This document shows, piece after piece, positions 9,440-18,443 of a DNA stretch of 64,000 bases (its first letter is position 1; the number at the start of each line of letters is the position of its first letter). A program made the position numbers and the translations under genes. The notes under the pieces are model-generated. The model had not been told where the DNA came from, ran no database searches, and saw only the letters and a list, made by a program, of their open reading frames with translations. Origin of the DNA: PZPK01 sp965230795 (GTDB taxonomy: Bacteria > Pseudomonadota > Gammaproteobacteria > Pseudomonadales > Oleiphilaceae); contig OZ246020.1 of NCBI GenBank assembly GCA_965230795.1, positions 3,968,001 through 4,032,000 on the forward strand. Direction: 5' to 3'.

Positions 9440-9748
9440 CTACTGCCACCAACCAACGAGGTTCATGTAAACGATAGTGGCAGGCGCTATAAGGAAGGTC
9501 AGAATTCCGACCGTTTCATCGGTCGACTCTTCGTTATTCTCGTTCACACGGAAGCCACCTTCTTTTCCCGATGTGTAATAACCGCGTCCATTTTCCACAG
9601 TAAAGTACTTATCAGGATCTTCCAGCTCATACTGGCCTTCGTTCTGATAGGCCGGCACAAATTCATCGTCCGCATGAACACCCTGAACACTGACAAACAA
9701 GCCACCGATCAAAACCAAAAGCGTTACCAGCCGATAAACCATTTTCAT
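9440..9748 (-). CDS. Small exported protein of unknown function with C-terminal membrane segment
   Basis: 102 residues; I do not recognise a family. An N-terminal signal peptide (LVTLLVLIGGLFVSVQGVHA, then DDEF) is followed by an acidic, Tyr/Gly-rich middle (residues 30-75) and a hydrophobic C-terminal stretch (VGILTFLIAPATIVYMNLVGWW) that reads as a membrane helix. The mature protein would therefore be periplasmic with a C-terminal anchor. The ATG at 9748 has GGAG 6 nt upstream. It lies 150 nt after glcF and ends at a strong terminator, so it may be a single-gene unit. No functional link to glycolate oxidation can be seen. Confidence 0.75.
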   Translation of the reverse strand: MKMVYRLVTLLVLIGGLFVSVQGVHADDEFVPAYQNEGQYELEDPDKYFTVENGRGYYTSGKEGGFRVNENNEESTDETVGILTFLIAPATIVYMNLVGWWQ

Positions 9749-9897
9749 CACCTACTCCAACAGTTCTGGCACCCAAACTATTTGAGATACAGAAGAGAAA
9801 CCAGACCTGACACGATTACTTTTTAACCAACTACCCACTTATTAAAAAACTTTGTTCACACAAAATAAAGGCATTTAACATTGAATTACACAAGGGT

Positions 9898-11160
9898 TTA
9901 GCCAGAACGCGCTCCAGTTAACATTTCCGCCACGAACTCCAGCCAATGCTGAACGGGTAAATCAGAGCCCGTCGCCAAGTGACTCTGACACCCCACATTT
10001 GCCGTTAACACACGCTGCGCACCAGCATCGTCAATATGCGCCCATTTATTTTGCTTCAGTTGATTCGATAAAGCGGGCTGTAAAAGAGAGTACGTTCCCG
10101 CCGAGCCACAACACAGATGCTTGTCAGAAAAATCGACCAGCTTCACGCCTAACCGAGTCAACAAGTTCTCAACCCGACCGTTCAGCTTTTGTCCATGCTG
10201 CAGGGTACATGGCGGATGGAATGCAATCGCCTGAGCGCTCCCCTGATCACACCAATCAAAACGAGACCAATCTTCTGACTCAAGCAGTTCAACGGGATCT
10301 TTTACCAGGCTCTGCAATGAATGCGCTTTCGCCAGCAGAGCCGGATCATCTTGCAGCAACTCAGGATATTCTTTTACAAATAAACCACAACCACTGGCAT
10401 TCACCATAATGCCGTCAAACTGGTGCTTTTCATGCAATGCCCACCAGTGATGAATGTTTTTCTCAATCTGCTTTCGCGCCTGAGCTTCCTGTCCAAGGTG
10501 AAAATTCATCGCACCACAACACTCTGACGCCGCAGTTTCATGGACACGAAAACCAAACCGCGCAAACACATATTGGGTAGCACGATTAATATCGGGAGCC
10601 AGAGCATCCTGGACGCAACCGGCCACAGATAGAATATTTCGTGACGAGTCTCCTTGAGGGATCGACAAACCTGAAAACTGATCACTAAGCGGAGGAATCT
10701 TGTTGCCCAGCCTACTGGGCAACAGCGGTCGCATGCGCCGCCCCAGCGCTAATGACCAGGCAAAAAGACGAGGTTGACCCAAAATCCAGGCGTAACTGCT
10801 TCGTATCAAGCTGTTAAGTGGAGAGCGTGCTTTTCCCTGAGACGGACTGTCTTGCAACAAGTGGCGGCCAATATCCAACAATCGATGGTACTTCACTCCG
10901 GACGGACAGGTCGTTTCGCAGGCCCGACAACTCAAACATCGGTCCAGATGTTTTTGGGTGGCTTCACCCACATCCGCACCCTCCAGTAGCTGTTTGATCA
11001 GGTAAATCCGACCTCTGGGGCCATCCAGCTCGTTACCCAGCTCTTGATAGGTTGGACAGGTAGCATTGCAAAAACCACAGTGTACGCAACTGCGCAGAAT
11101 AGCTTCCGCCTCCTCTCCCAAAGGTGACTGCTGGTAGACCTCAATCAGCTTGGTTTGCAC
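9898..11160 (-). CDS. glcF: Glycolate oxidase iron-sulfur subunit GlcF
   Basis: 420 residues. Two ferredoxin-type 4Fe-4S motifs are visible: Cys25, 28, 31, 35 (CVHCGFCNATCP) and Cys75, 78, 81, 85 (CLSCRACETTCP). Two CCG-type domains follow, with ECCGAM and LCCGSAGTYS. GlcF passes electrons from the GlcD/GlcE flavin centres to the respiratory chain when glycolate (or lactate) is oxidised to glyoxylate (or pyruvate). The start is a GTG at 11160 with a strong AGGAGG 4 nt upstream; an ATG at 11164 is out of frame. It follows glcE by 25 nt. Confidence 0.94.
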   Translation of the reverse strand: MQTKLIEVYQQSPLGEEAEAILRSCVHCGFCNATCPTYQELGNELDGPRGRIYLIKQLLEGADVGEATQKHLDRCLSCRACETTCPSGVKYHRLLDIGRHLLQDSPSQGKARSPLNSLIRSSYAWILGQPRLFAWSLALGRRMRPLLPSRLGNKIPPLSDQFSGLSIPQGDSSRNILSVAGCVQDALAPDINRATQYVFARFGFRVHETAASECCGAMNFHLGQEAQARKQIEKNIHHWWALHEKHQFDGIMVNASGCGLFVKEYPELLQDDPALLAKAHSLQSLVKDPVELLESEDWSRFDWCDQGSAQAIAFHPPCTLQHGQKLNGRVENLLTRLGVKLVDFSDKHLCCGSAGTYSLLQPALSNQLKQNKWAHIDDAGAQRVLTANVGCQSHLATGSDLPVQHWLEFVAEMLTGARSG

Positions 11161-11185
11161 TCATCCTCCTCATTCAGCCGCCCCC

Positions 11186-12286
11186 TCATAGTTCAGGATA
11201 CATGCGTCCGGGATTAAAGATTCGATCCGGATCATAGGCTTGCTTCAAGCGCTGATGCAAAACCATATTGACAGCCGGCAAGGGAGGAAAAGGCGCCTTG
11301 CATCCCCCGCGAAAGGCATAAAGCTGAGCATTCAGTTCACGGGCCAGTAAACGTAATTTGTCTTCGTCATATGTGTGCAGCCACGCTTGCCGGCCACCCC
11401 AATCCAGCAAACACTCGATATCACTCAGCTTCCTTAAATCACTCAGCGCCGGCATAGACAAACGCCATATGGGGTCACCATGTTTAAACCAGGGCAATTG
11501 ATGAGTGCGCAATTGCTGCCAGAACGCCTCACCTTCAGCATCTGCCTGCAGGTTTTCCCGCTTGGCAAATGACGCAATCAAGGCATCAGCACCTTCAAGG
11601 CGGACTCGCAGACGCTCTCCGTCATGACACAATCCACTCAGAGGGCTCATCTCTCGCCCCCATCTGGACATGTTTTGCGGCAACTCATGAGGAGATAATT
11701 CCAAAAAGAAATACCGCTCCGATTCCGGGCATGGCATTACTTTAAGACTCACATCACAAATGAGCCCCAGGCAACCCATGGCGCCAACCATTAAGCGCGA
11801 TACGTCGTACCCGGCAACGTTTTTCATCACCTGACCACCAAACTGCAAGAACTGCCCCTTTCCATTGATCAGGGAAAGGCCCAGGACATGATCCCTGACA
11901 GCTCCGCCCCAGGGCCGTCGAGCCCCGGCCATAGCGGTTGCGATGGTGCCACCGATAGAACTTTGATCCGAAAAATACAGCGGTTCAAAAGCCAGCCGCT
12001 GATGATGTTCAGCCAGAATCGCATTCAGATCCCTGACCGGAGTTCCAGCCCTGACACGGACCGATAGCTCAGTGGGCTCATAGTTGATCACCCCACTATA
12101 ATCCGACATGGAGAGAGACGCTCCTGCACCAACATGACCGTACCAACTGCGACTATTACCTCCAACGATACACACTGGGCGATTATCCTCCCGAGCTTCG
12201 TTCAGCTGAGCGACAACCGACTGCAGATGCGGAGCTTGCATATCCGCCGGTTCTTCTGCACTGAGGTGATTTTTGAATTCAGACAT
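11186..12286 (-). CDS. glcE: Glycolate oxidase FAD-binding subunit GlcE
   Basis: 366 residues, close to GlcE of E. coli (about 350). It has an FAD_binding_4 fold with SSIGGTIATAMAGARRPWGGAVRDHVLGL and the GGQVMKNVAGYDVSRL block that is very characteristic of GlcE. The C-terminus ends FNPGRMYPEL, as expected. It works with GlcD and GlcF in the membrane-associated glycolate oxidase. The gene lies 11 nt after the glcD stop. Confidence 0.95.
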   Translation of the reverse strand: MSEFKNHLSAEEPADMQAPHLQSVVAQLNEAREDNRPVCIVGGNSRSWYGHVGAGASLSMSDYSGVINYEPTELSVRVRAGTPVRDLNAILAEHHQRLAFEPLYFSDQSSIGGTIATAMAGARRPWGGAVRDHVLGLSLINGKGQFLQFGGQVMKNVAGYDVSRLMVGAMGCLGLICDVSLKVMPCPESERYFFLELSPHELPQNMSRWGREMSPLSGLCHDGERLRVRLEGADALIASFAKRENLQADAEGEAFWQQLRTHQLPWFKHGDPIWRLSMPALSDLRKLSDIECLLDWGGRQAWLHTYDEDKLRLLARELNAQLYAFRGGCKAPFPPLPAVNMVLHQRLKQAYDPDRIFNPGRMYPEL

Positions 12287-12297
12287 CCAGGTTCTCG

Positions 12298-13797
12298 TTA
12301 AAATCGCTCTATATCGGGGAACGGCAACTGGCCTTCATGTACATGCATGGCGCCAAACTCGGCACAACGCGCAAGGGTCGGAATGTTCTTGTTGGGATTC
12401 AACCTGTTCTCTGGATCAAAAGCTGATTTGGTGGCATGAAACTGCTCAAGCGTTTCCTCTGGGAACTGAATACACATCTGATTGATCTTTTCCCGACCAA
12501 CGCCATGCTCGCCGGTAATGGTTCCTCCCAGCTCGACACACAGGGCGAGAATTTCTCCTCCCATGGCTTCAGCCTGCTCTAGCTGTCCTGACTGATTGGC
12601 ATCAAAAAGGATCAATGGATGCAAATTGCCATCTCCGGCATGAAACACATTGGCCACCGCCAAACCAAACTCCTGGGATAGCCTGGAGATGCCACCCAGA
12701 ACCGCCGGCAAGTTCTTCCGGGGAATCGTACCGTCCATACAATAGTAATCCGGCGCCAGCCGCCCCACCGCCGGAAAGGCACTTTTTCGACCGGCCCAGA
12801 AACGACTGCGTTCAAACTCATCGCGGGCAATTCTTACCTCGCATGCACCGGAGCGTGAAAATACGGTTTCCAGCAATGCCAATTGTGCAAGCACTTCCGC
12901 TTCCGGTCCATCCAGTTCACAAAGCAGAATAGCAGCCACGTCCTTTGGATAACCTGCATTGGCAAAGGCCTCAGCCGCTTCAATTGCCAGCGCATCCATC
13001 ATTTCCAGACCCGCCGGAATGATGCCACTGGCAATAACATCTGCGACCGCTTTTCCGGCTTTCTCCACCTCATCAAAGCTCACCAGCATGACGCGGGCAC
13101 ATTCCGGTTGCGGGGTCAGTTTGACGGTAACTTCAGTGACCAGTGCCAGCATCCCCTCCGAACCATGCATCAAAGCCAGCAAATCAAATCCTGGTGTATC
13201 CAGACAATCTCCACCGAGCGTAATTATTTGACCATCAGCCAGCACACATTCCAGCGACAGCACATTGTGTACGGTAAGACCGTATTTCAGACAATGCACA
13301 CCACCGGCATTCTCGGCGACATTACCGCCGATGCTGCAGGCGATTTGCGAGGAAGGGTCGGGCGCATAGTAAAGACCATACTTCTGCGCCGCTTCAGTGA
13401 TAGCCAGATTACGCACGCCCGGCTGCACGATTGCCGTTTGCGTTGCCGGATTTACCGACAGAATCTTTGACATACGGGAAAACGACAGCAACACTGCCCC
13501 CCGAATAGGTAGCGCCCCTCCCGATAATCCAGTACCCGCACCACGGGGAACAATTACCACGGCGTGTTCATGACAACACCTGGCGATAGCCACTACCTCA
13601 TCTCGACTTGAGGGCAGCAGTACAATAGTTGGGGTTTCGCGATAGGCCGACAAGCCATCACATTCGAAGGGCCGCAGCGCCTCAGGCGTTGCCACGATCG
13701 CATCGGCAGGCAAAATATTTCGGAAAATCTTTTCCAGAAAAGATGATGAGTGCGCCTTGAACTCACCATCCAGTCGCGGGTCATGCCTGGTGCTCAT
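12298..13797 (-). CDS. glcD: Glycolate oxidase FAD-linked subunit GlcD
   Basis: 499 residues. An FAD_binding_4 domain (IVPRGAGTGLSGGALP, around residue 90) is followed by FAD-oxidase C (GTITGEHGVGREK near residue 445, with the active-site His). Together with GlcE and GlcF it oxidises glycolate. I chose the ATG at 13797, with GGGAG 8 nt upstream. This start lies 17 nt inside the 3' end of murJ, so glcDEF looks co-transcribed with murJ. No glcC, glcG or malate synthase gene is near, so glyoxylate must be used elsewhere. Confidence 0.95.
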   Translation of the reverse strand: MSTRHDPRLDGEFKAHSSSFLEKIFRNILPADAIVATPEALRPFECDGLSAYRETPTIVLLPSSRDEVVAIARCCHEHAVVIVPRGAGTGLSGGALPIRGAVLLSFSRMSKILSVNPATQTAIVQPGVRNLAITEAAQKYGLYYAPDPSSQIACSIGGNVAENAGGVHCLKYGLTVHNVLSLECVLADGQIITLGGDCLDTPGFDLLALMHGSEGMLALVTEVTVKLTPQPECARVMLVSFDEVEKAGKAVADVIASGIIPAGLEMMDALAIEAAEAFANAGYPKDVAAILLCELDGPEAEVLAQLALLETVFSRSGACEVRIARDEFERSRFWAGRKSAFPAVGRLAPDYYCMDGTIPRKNLPAVLGGISRLSQEFGLAVANVFHAGDGNLHPLILFDANQSGQLEQAEAMGGEILALCVELGGTITGEHGVGREKINQMCIQFPEETLEQFHATKSAFDPENRLNPNKNIPTLARCAEFGAMHVHEGQLPFPDIERF

Positions 13798-15412
13798 CTG
13801 CCGACTCCCGATGCCGTAACAAAACCAACAAACGCACACCCAGAAGCCTGAGCATCACAAAATATGCCAGACAGCCCACCACCACAGTTAGGGCCAGCTG
13901 AGAGCTGCGCTGCCAAAGCGACATGGCGAACCAGGTATCGACTGACGGACTTAACCACATAACCAGCGCAAGCATCAAGGTAATGGCGAGCGCTATCTGG
14001 ATTGCCAGCACAGCCCAGCCAGAGCGTGCCTGATAGACCTGATCCTGTTTCAAACCCTTCAGTAACCACCAGGCATTCAGCCAGGATGACAGCGCCGTCG
14101 CCAGAGCCAGTCCAGTGTGTTGAAAGGGCCAGATGAGTATCAGATTAAACACCATATTCGCGGTCATCGCCCAGATGCCAATTCGTACGGGTGTTTTCAT
14201 ATCCTGACGTGAAAAATAACCGGGAGCGAGGATCTTGATCAGCATAAACGCCAGCAGGCCGAGCGCGTAAGCCCGTAAACTCAGAGCTGACATAAATACA
14301 TCCTGCTGCTCCATCGCCCCGTAAAAGAACAGGGTTGTAATCAGTGGTTCCGCCAAGGCAATCAGCGCCGCCGCCGCAGGCAAACCTATCAGGCACACCA
14401 GTCGCAGAGCCCAATCCAAGGTATCGGAAAATTGTTGCCTCGAACCCTGGGCGTGCTTACGCGACAGATTGGGCAATATCACCGTCGCGATGGCGATGCC
14501 AAAAATACCCAAAGGCAATTCAGCCAGACGATCCGAATAGTACAGCCATGAAATACTGCCCGTTACCAGAAAAGAGGCCAGTATCGTGTCGAGCAAAAGA
14601 TTGATTTGGCTTACCGACACGCCGAATAAAGCAGGCAACATTAAACGCCCGATGCGCCGCACGCCTTCATGCTGATAATCAAGTTTGGGGCGCGGTAACA
14701 GATTCATACGTAACAAAAATGGCAGCTGAAAAAACAACTGCACCAAGCCTGCCAGAAACACTCCCCATGCCAGACCAACCACAGGCTGAGCAAACAGCGG
14801 CGTCAACAACACCGCGGCAGCAATCAACACCACATTCAGCAGTACGGGTGTAAAAGCGGGGATCGCGAAGTATCCATAGCTGTTTAACATGGCTCCTGCG
14901 AACGCAGTCAGCGAGATCAGCATCAGATAAGGAAAGGTGATGCGGAGCATCTCAGATGCCAGAGCATATTTTTCATGCTCATCCAGAAAACCCGGAGCAA
15001 AGACCGCTGTTAACCAGGGGGCACCTGCGACGGCAAGCAAGGTAATCACCAGCAGAACCAGACTCAACACACCAGCGACCGCATTCACCAATTGCCTGAC
15101 TTCCGCATCACTTTTCTGCTGCCGATATTCTGACAATACTGGAACGAAGGCCTGGGAGAACGCGCCTTCCGCAAACAAGCGTCGAAAGAAGTTTGGTATC
15201 TTGAACGCGACGAAGAAGGCATCCGCTCCCGCCGTGGCGCCAAAAAAGTTGGCCACGACAATATCGCGTGCCAATCCCAGCACGCGTGACAACAGGGTCA
15301 TTACCCCGACGATGCCGGATGATCGCAACAGACCACCATCTTTTTGAACACGAATGGCTTTGGCCTGAGTCGATGCAGCGCAATCTTTTGAAGAGCTATT
15401 GTCCGAAGTCAT
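13781..15412 (-). CDS. murJ: Lipid II flippase MurJ
   Basis: 543 residues, about 14 membrane helices, MOP/MviN family. MurJ moves lipid II across the inner membrane for peptidoglycan synthesis. Signatures include GVMTLLSRVLGLARDIVVA, the charged FFRRLFAEGAFSQAFVPVL loop and the LPLGIFGIAIATVILPNLS block. The N-terminus is extended by about 25 polar residues before the first helix. In Pseudomonas murJ lies next to rpsT and ribF. Here it is separated from both by inserted genes, and glcD starts inside its last codons. Confidence 0.97.
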   Translation of the reverse strand: MTSDNSSSKDCAASTQAKAIRVQKDGGLLRSSGIVGVMTLLSRVLGLARDIVVANFFGATAGADAFFVAFKIPNFFRRLFAEGAFSQAFVPVLSEYRQQKSDAEVRQLVNAVAGVLSLVLLVITLLAVAGAPWLTAVFAPGFLDEHEKYALASEMLRITFPYLMLISLTAFAGAMLNSYGYFAIPAFTPVLLNVVLIAAAVLLTPLFAQPVVGLAWGVFLAGLVQLFFQLPFLLRMNLLPRPKLDYQHEGVRRIGRLMLPALFGVSVSQINLLLDTILASFLVTGSISWLYYSDRLAELPLGIFGIAIATVILPNLSRKHAQGSRQQFSDTLDWALRLVCLIGLPAAAALIALAEPLITTLFFYGAMEQQDVFMSALSLRAYALGLLAFMLIKILAPGYFSRQDMKTPVRIGIWAMTANMVFNLILIWPFQHTGLALATALSSWLNAWWLLKGLKQDQVYQARSGWAVLAIQIALAITLMLALVMWLSPSVDTWFAMSLWQRSSQLALTVVVGCLAYFVMLRLLGVRLLVLLRHRESADEHQA

Positions 15413-15575
15413 GCTCCAACCAGTTGTTCAGGAGGCGAAGCCTCAGGTGTACGTTGAGTGAAGATAAAGAGCCCGAAGGATACTTGTACACGACCAAAAA
15501 ACAAAGCCGACTCGCGCATCAACTCAAATTCGCTATGCTTAATGAACACTAGTCAATCCGTAAACGGAGTTCACG

Positions 15576-15899
15576 ATGGACGAAAAAGACATTAATCGTT
15601 TGTTGATGCAGTTTGACCACTTATTACGACAGGCTAATCGCGACCGCATTAATCCTGTTATAGAAGAACTGGAGATCGACGACCTGAAACCCATCATCGA
15701 TCTGGTTGCACGCTGCCGAGCATCGTACCTGAAACATCTATATGACCTCAGCAAAAAATACTCGGAGTCCGAGCAGCTCCCCTCTTCCGATGAACTGAAG
15801 AGACTGAAAGCCTATCGCAACCGATTTCTGGATCTGGCTGATGGCGCGAAATCCATTGAGATCTGCATACAACGCGGCTACCTGGATTTAAAGAACTAG
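15576..15899 (+). CDS. Conserved-looking small cytoplasmic protein, function unknown
   Basis: 107 residues, no signal peptide or membrane segment. It is predicted almost entirely helical and highly charged (DEKDINRLL at the start, EELEIDDLKPIIDLVARC in the middle). It carries a GGAG 7 nt before the ATG, so it is a likely real gene. It is divergent from murJ and convergent with the protease gene at 15958. I recognise no domain and assign no function. Confidence 0.68.
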   Translation: MDEKDINRLLMQFDHLLRQANRDRINPVIEELEIDDLKPIIDLVARCRASYLKHLYDLSKKYSESEQLPSSDELKRLKAYRNRFLDLADGAKSIEICIQRGYLDLKN

Positions 15900-15957
15900 A
15901 AGGACCAGGGCCCCGGGCTGACAATGGGGGCTAACATCACGATCTAAGGCGTGCTGA

Positions 15958-17055
15958 TCAAGTATCGGGCTCGGACACGCCCAGATATAGAAGCTCCTGA
16001 TCATGATCAATCCGAAAACGATAGCGACCCAGAATATTCATCCCCAAGAGCCCATCAAACTGAAAATCGGGCAAGGGAATCGAACCAACTTCCACATCTC
16101 TGATTTGGGCATTCCCGAGCGCTACTTGAGGTATGAGCAGTCTACTGCCGGAGACAACACCATTGGCGGTATTCATTTGCAAAGGCACAGGGTTATAGCG
16201 TTCTGTCGCATAAGCTCCTATCAATGAGGCTTTTAGCACAGTCAGCGTCGCACCGGTATCAATCATCATTGCAGCGGTGAACGCATCATCGACCGTGACG
16301 TCGGCAATATAGTGCTCCCCCACCTTTCTCAGGGGCACGATCACCTGCTCTGACGACAGCAGTGAGTTTCCACTTTCAAGCCGCTCCAACAATGCCTCCC
16401 GCTCACTGGAATAACGGGTATCATTGCTGGTACCCGCTAGCGTTTGCGCAGCCGCATCAGCATCGCCCAACTCCAATAACCAATGAGCAAGGCGCAGGTG
16501 ATAAGGAATGTGATCGGCATGCAGACTGATGAGCAAACGAAACAGGGAAACCACACGCTCCAGATCACCCACTTCCGATAACTCCCGTTCAGAGCGTTCA
16601 ACGGCTGCAAATATCAGTTGCATCAGATCGGCCTCAAGCGCCTCGGAGATGAACAGCCTCTGCTCATACAGCATGGTCAAGGCACGCTCATAGTCGCGCG
16701 CTTCCACCAGCAGCTCCGTCAATACTCTTGCCAGATCGAGCGCCTCTGCCAGCTGCCCAAGATTATCCAGATACACCTGAACAGCTTCATCTGTTGCTCC
16801 GGATTCGAGAATATCCAGAACCCGCAGCAATTCAGCATTGTTCTCCCCGAATTGCGAATCCGCACTCTGTTCATCCAACTGACTGGCAAGCTGACGGTTC
16901 TCTAACAGCGTATCGAGACGAACCTCATTGCGGTTCAGGCGTTGCGTGGTTTTTTGTGTATCCAGCTGACCAAAAGGTTGCCAATAGCCGCCAAAAACCA
17001 GCAAGGCCAAAAAGGCAATCACACTCAATGTCAGCAGGTAGGTACCTGTTCTCAT
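15958..17055 (-). CDS. Membrane-anchored retropepsin-like aspartic protease
   Basis: 365 residues. One N-terminal membrane helix (TYLLTLSVIAFLALLVFGGYW) anchors a large helical, TPR-like middle. A C-terminal single-domain aspartic protease follows: MMIDTGATLTV (catalytic Asp near residue 266) and GLLGMNILGRYRF near the end. This matches the bacterial clan AA family that, like retroviral proteases, must dimerise to build an active site. The domain should face the periplasm. The ATG at 17055 has GGAG 8 nt upstream; an ATG at 17091 abuts the upstream stop but has no ribosome site. It follows the NylB-like hydrolase gene by 36 nt, so both are probably one operon. The substrate is unknown. Confidence 0.82.
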   Translation of the reverse strand: MRTGTYLLTLSVIAFLALLVFGGYWQPFGQLDTQKTTQRLNRNEVRLDTLLENRQLASQLDEQSADSQFGENNAELLRVLDILESGATDEAVQVYLDNLGQLAEALDLARVLTELLVEARDYERALTMLYEQRLFISEALEADLMQLIFAAVERSERELSEVGDLERVVSLFRLLISLHADHIPYHLRLAHWLLELGDADAAAQTLAGTSNDTRYSSEREALLERLESGNSLLSSEQVIVPLRKVGEHYIADVTVDDAFTAAMMIDTGATLTVLKASLIGAYATERYNPVPLQMNTANGVVSGSRLLIPQVALGNAQIRDVEVGSIPLPDFQFDGLLGMNILGRYRFRIDHDQELLYLGVSEPDT

Positions 17056-17091
17056 ATGCCTGGCTCCGATATGCGAAGCCAGGCTCCGCAT

Positions 17092-18312
17092 TCAGTGACT
17101 GGCCACCGTGGATGTATCCAGGCTTGCGACTATCGCCCTGAATGCTTCAACGGTTTCCGTAGCGGACTCGAAGTTATCGTCCATAAACTCAATGTTGGTC
17201 GAGTTTTTGACAATGACAACACCCGCTTTCTGATTCACATAGATAAATTGATCATAGACGCCCAGCGCCATAAATTCCTGGTCAGCGTTCTCAGGAACCC
17301 ACCACTGATAGCCATATCCCAAATTAATATTGGCCGTCTCTCTTGGCCCCGGCTGTAAATGGGGAGCATCAGGGGTCACGGAGGCATGCACCCATGACGC
17401 TGGCACGATCTGCTCGCCATCACGACGACCATTGTTCAGATAAAGCAGGCCAAAACGGGCAAAGTCCCGAGTGCGCATATTGAGTCCACCCAGAACCATC
17501 GGCTCACCATCCCAGTCGGTGATGTAATAGGTATCAGATTCTGCCCCCAGCTTTGACCAGAGTTTGTCAGCAAAGTACGCCTGAATAGATTGTCCTGTCG
17601 CCCCTCTCAATACCATCCCCAGCACATGGGTATCGATGCTGACATAATGAAGAAAGGTTCCGGGCTCTCTTTCGTTGCGCAGTGTCCGCGCGAAGTCGTC
17701 AAAGGAACCACCGAATGCCAGCGTACGCCCCATACGATTGATATCCGAATTGAAATCCTGGTAATCCTCATTGAAACCGATTCCGCTGGACATCTGCAGC
17801 ACATCCTTGATGCGCACGCCTTCGTAGCCGGTCCCCGCTAAAGACGGAGCATAGGTTTCTACGGGCTCTTCCAAAGATTGGATGTGACCATCGGCGTAAG
17901 CAATACCCAGCAACGCAGACAGAAAAGACTTGGCCACCGACCAGGAGATCCGTTGATCGGTATCCCGGGTATTCTGAAAATATTCTTCATAACGAATAAC
18001 ACCATCTTTCAGAACCAATAATGCTGTCGTATCGGAGCGACGGATAAACTCGTCCATCTTCCGCTGCTCTCCCTTGTAGGCATAGCTTTCAGGCAGCTGA
18101 GCCAATTGCTTTGGCAAGGTCCAGACTTTCCCCTGCTGCGCTATTTTCTTTACCGGAAACATGCCACCCATATTTGAGAAATTTTCAACGATCTTATCTC
18201 GATCAAACAGGGTGACGGTGTGATAGGCCTGAGTAAGTGCCCGCTGGTAAACTAATCCTCCTAACAATGCGGCGATCACCAGAGCGATGCCCCCCCACTT
18301 GATTACGCGCAT
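17092..18312 (-). CDS. Serine hydrolase of the beta-lactamase / 6-aminohexanoate-dimer hydrolase (NylB-like) family
   Basis: 406 residues with an N-terminal membrane anchor (IALVIAALLGGLVYQ). Class C beta-lactamase fold: the SxxK nucleophile motif is Ser125-Lys128 (ISWSVAKSF), the second-motif Tyr is around residue 223 (FLHYVSIDTH), and the third motif region near residue 365 reads ALGVYDQF. SWSVAKSF with the spacing of NylB suggests an esterase or amidase rather than a true antibiotic hydrolase; the natural substrate is unknown. It is transcribed divergently from the TetR gene at 18444 across a 131 nt gap holding a palindrome at 18353-18378, so TetR may control it. Confidence 0.85.
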   Translation of the reverse strand: MRVIKWGGIALVIAALLGGLVYQRALTQAYHTVTLFDRDKIVENFSNMGGMFPVKKIAQQGKVWTLPKQLAQLPESYAYKGEQRKMDEFIRRSDTTALLVLKDGVIRYEEYFQNTRDTDQRISWSVAKSFLSALLGIAYADGHIQSLEEPVETYAPSLAGTGYEGVRIKDVLQMSSGIGFNEDYQDFNSDINRMGRTLAFGGSFDDFARTLRNEREPGTFLHYVSIDTHVLGMVLRGATGQSIQAYFADKLWSKLGAESDTYYITDWDGEPMVLGGLNMRTRDFARFGLLYLNNGRRDGEQIVPASWVHASVTPDAPHLQPGPRETANINLGYGYQWWVPENADQEFMALGVYDQFIYVNQKAGVVIVKNSTNIEFMDDNFESATETVEAFRAIVASLDTSTVASH

Positions 18313-18352
18313 AAATCCTCCGAATTAGGTATTACGAAAACAATATACGCGA

Positions 18353-18378
18353 GTTTATATATCTATCGATAAATAAAC
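18353..18378. promoter_or_regulatory. Imperfect 26 bp palindrome, candidate TetR operator
   Basis: The 13-base halves match in 11 positions as an inverted repeat (outer GTTTAT/ATAAAC). It lies in the 131 nt divergent gap between the NylB-like hydrolase and the TetR gene, 40 nt from the hydrolase start and 65 nt from the TetR start. Length and symmetry suit a TetR dimer operator. A second, shorter inverted repeat (CGTT, 8 nt, AACG) lies at 18420-18435, just before the TetR start. Function is inferred from position only. Confidence 0.45.
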
Positions 18379-18443
18379 AACCAATGCTTGCGCGCACTCT
18401 TATCCGGTATTAAAGTGACCGTTCTAATATAAACGAGACTGCC

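Noticed and set aside
17092..18312. Call as an antibiotic beta-lactamase
   Set aside because: The SxxK motif is present, but the other motifs (YVS, GVYDQF) and the membrane anchor fit NylB-like esterase/amidases better than AmpC.
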